Source of the DNA: Verrucomicrobiota bacterium
GTDB taxonomy: Bacteria; Verrucomicrobiota; Verrucomicrobiae; Limisphaerales; UBA11358
Direction: 5' to 3'
Assembly (NCBI GenBank): GCA_014860005.1
Contig: JACZKP010000045.1
Location: forward strand, 107,113-171,112
Length of the DNA stretch: 64,000 nucleotides
Shown: positions 62,499 to 64,000 of the stretch, one piece after another
Position numbering within the stretch: position 1 is the stretch's first letter
How the letters are laid out: each line of letters opens with the position of its first letter
Notes under the pieces: model-generated
The model's input: the letters and a program-made list of their open reading frames with translations, nothing else
Database searches by the model: none
Told to the model about the DNA's origin: nothing
Made by a program: the position numbers and the translations under genes

Positions 62499-62882
62499 AT
62501 GGACGACGCCTCACGTGAAGCGGGCGGGATGCTGGCAACGGGCCGGCGGATGCTCGGGACGCTTTACGATCTTGCGCAGAACCGGCTGGAGTTGTTCCTG
62601 CTGGAACTGCGGGAGGAGCGTCTGCGCGTGTTTGATGCAATCCTGCTGGTGGCCGTCGGCGTGGTGTGCGCGCTGATGACACTCGGGCTGCTCACCTTCG
62701 CCCTCGTGGTCATTTTTTGGGAGTACAAGGTGCTAGTCTCGGTGCTGCTCATGCTGGGGTACGCCGGCGGAGCGGGCGGCGCCTTTTGGGCGTTGCGCCA
62801 GCGGTTGCAGCGCTGGCAGTCCTTTTCCGCCTCGTTGGAGCAATTCAAGAAAGACAGCGCATGCTTGCAAAAAACGAACTAG
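62499..62882 (+). CDS. YqjE-like (phage holin family) membrane protein
   Basis: A 127-residue protein. MDDASREAGGMLATGRRML, then RLELFLLELREERLRVFDAI and two membrane segments (LLVAVGVVCALMTLGLLTFALVVIF and VLVSVLLMLGYAGGAGGAF). This is the Phage_holin_3_6/YqjE pattern of a helix followed by two TMs. In E. coli the order elaB/yqjD-yqjE-yqjK is the same. It starts 7 bases after the first gene's stop and overlaps the third gene by 22 bases. Confidence 0.88.
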   Translation: MDDASREAGGMLATGRRMLGTLYDLAQNRLELFLLELREERLRVFDAILLVAVGVVCALMTLGLLTFALVVIFWEYKVLVSVLLMLGYAGGAGGAFWALRQRLQRWQSFSASLEQFKKDSACLQKTN

Positions 62883-63166
62883 CCCGGCTGCAACAGCAGA
62901 AGGATCTGCTCGTGTTGCAGTGCGATGCCCGGCGCTTGCTGCTCGCTGCCGAGTGGCGCAAGCTCCGTTCTCCAGATCGCTGGCTGACGGGAGCCGGCGA
63001 TTTGGCCCTGCGACATCCGATGTGGACTGCGTTGCTAACGGCCGCAAGTGGCGCGCTGGCCGTGCGGACTTTGCGCAAACCCGGACTGATCTTGGGCGGG
63101 ATCAGCCAGTTGGGTAAACTGGTACCCATGGCGCTTGGAGCTTGGAAGTTGTTGGGCCGAAAATAA
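62861..63166 (+). CDS. YqjK-like protein
   Basis: A 101-residue protein, MLAKNELARLQQQKDLLVLQ, with a basic helix and then DLALRHPMWTALLTAASGALAVRTLRK and a final membrane-like segment. It overlaps the YqjE gene by 22 bases, so it is translationally coupled. The third partner of the elaB/yqjE/yqjK arrangement in gamma-proteobacteria is YqjK; here only the plan matches. It is followed by mgtE on the other strand. Confidence 0.6.
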   Translation: MLAKNELARLQQQKDLLVLQCDARRLLLAAEWRKLRSPDRWLTGAGDLALRHPMWTALLTAASGALAVRTLRKPGLILGGISQLGKLVPMALGAWKLLGRK

Positions 63167-63179
63167 CGGCCCACCCCGG

Positions 63180-64000
63180 TCAGGGAACCACCCAGCGCAT
63201 CGCGAGGGCCGCGAGGCCGAGAAAGAAGAAAAACCCGGCCACATCAGTTACGGTGGTGACGAAGATGCTTGAAGCGAGCGCCGGATCAATGCGGAGTGAT
63301 TTCAGTCCGAAGGGAATGACAACTCCCGCCAAGGCCGCCGACACTTGATTGAGCACCATGGCCGCCATCGCCACCAGACCAAGAGCGATGCTGTCTTTCC
63401 ACCAATAACCCACCAACCCGACCACGAGTCCCACGGCGAATCCGTTAACCAAGCCGAGCATCAGTTCCTTCATCAACGCTTTCCGGCCATCCCCCGGCGA
63501 AAGCTCCCCCAGTGCCATGTCGCGAATGATCACCGTGAGGGTTTGCATGCCGGCGTTACCTCCCTGGCCGGCGATGACCGGCAGCAACACCGCCAGCGCC
63601 GTCCATTTCGCGATGGTGCTTTCGAAGAACGCGACCACCGCCGCGGCGGCAAAGGCGGTGAGCAGGTTGACATAGAGCCACGGCAGGCGACGGCCCACCG
63701 ACTTGCGCCACGGCGTCAGCGCGCGCTCCTCGCCGGAGAGACCCACCATCAATTGCATGTCCTCGGTGGCTTCCTTGCGCGCAATCTCCAGCGCGTCACT
63801 GGCTTTGACCACGCCGACCAGCCGGCCTTCAGCATCAAGCACCGGGAGGCCAAGATAATGAGTTTCTGGCCGGAAACGGGGGTTGTTGGATGACGGCAGG
63901 TGACGATGGGCGGTGGCGCAGGACGTTGCGGGACGGAGTTTCCGTTCGCTCACGCTCACGTCGTCAAAAATCGCAGGCGACGACAACACCGCTCCTGTCG
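63180..64000 (-). CDS. mgtE: Magnesium transporter MgtE, C-terminal part (runs off the window)
   Basis: About 270 codons are seen, open to the right edge. HYLGLPVLDAEGRLVGVV is the end of a CBS domain, and EEATEDMQLMVGLS the linker. The membrane domain has five helices: VNLLTAFAAAAVVAFFEST, IAGQGGNAGMQTLTVIIRD, LGLVNGFAVGLVVGLVGYW, AAMVLNQVSAALAGVVIPFG, and ASSIFVTTVTDVAGFFFFLGLAAL. GGNAGMQT and TDVAGFF are the pore and magnesium-binding words. Upstream of the CBS core the frame is odd (about residues 1-40), which may mark sequence trouble or an insertion. It starts beyond 64000. Confidence 0.9.
   Translation of the reverse strand, partial: TGAVLSSPAIFDDVSVSERKLRPATSCATAHRHLPSSNNPRFRPETHYLGLPVLDAEGRLVGVVKASDALEIARKEATEDMQLMVGLSGEERALTPWRKSVGRRLPWLYVNLLTAFAAAAVVAFFESTIAKWTALAVLLPVIAGQGGNAGMQTLTVIIRDMALGELSPGDGRKALMKELMLGLVNGFAVGLVVGLVGYWWKDSIALGLVAMAAMVLNQVSAALAGVVIPFGLKSLRIDPALASSIFVTTVTDVAGFFFFLGLAALAMRWVVP

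Overview
The window reads as a chromosomal segment of a Gram-negative, GC-rich bacterium, most likely a Verrucomicrobiota member (Pedosphaera/Limisphaerales-like). This is inferred from the gene repertoire, not from a marker gene: a secreted RCC1-repeat protein, a DUF6259 glycosidase, LRR-Roc-COR-TIR, an sdhCAB operon of the B-type, many small dispersed inverted repeats, and LPS and peptidoglycan genes (kdsB, murJ). There is no rRNA, no CRISPR array and no integrase. The only RNA gene recognised is a tRNA-Val(GAC) at 3815-3889.

Layout. 1-3.7 kb: 5' end of a DUF1015 gene, RCC1 protein, small helical protein, MFS exporter. 3.8-11.8 kb: a layered defence locus downstream of tRNA-Val. An intact type IIS restriction-modification system (C-like regulator, Alw26I/Eco31I-family HNH nuclease, and a 973-aa methyltransferase fusing an m6A enzyme to a circularly permuted m5C enzyme) lies between the broken ends of an older type I R-M/DarTG locus (hsdM' on one side, darT'-darG-hsdR' on the other). 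11.9-30.8 kb: sugar aminotransferase and oxidoreductase, phosphoesterase/beta-propeller protein, an RHS remnant, sdhCAB, HAD hydrolase, prolyl oligopeptidase, VanZ, folC, a PIN toxin-antitoxin pair, GIY-YIG protein and small genes.

30.8-33.5 kb is a repeat-rich stretch of decaying toxin-antitoxin modules (Phd/frameshifted PIN, antitoxin/truncated ParE, nucleotidyltransferase remnant). 33.5-44.3 kb is mostly housekeeping: pyrG, kdsB, thiH, thiS, MscS channel, DUF6259 glycosidase and an Hsp70 that carries a 74-bp inverted-repeat element in frame. 44.7-48.2 kb holds a tightly coupled three-gene cassette: ParB-like protein, PD-(D/E)XK-like protein and cytosine-5 methyltransferase. I could not match this cassette to a named system, and it is the best candidate for something undescribed.

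48.3-54.1 kb is housekeeping again (MBL hydrolase, CoaB-like, cca, TIM-barrel isomerase, rpsU, murJ). 54.1-60.1 kb is accessory: an ORF6N protein between two copies of a hydrolase 3' end, an LRR-Roc-COR-TIR protein, and a Y1 transposase bracketed by REP-like palindromes and by a duplicated 3' end of the neighbouring serine hydrolase gene. 60.3-64 kb: GH13_18 phosphorylase, an elaB/yqjE/yqjK-like envelope operon, and the 3' part of mgtE running off the window.
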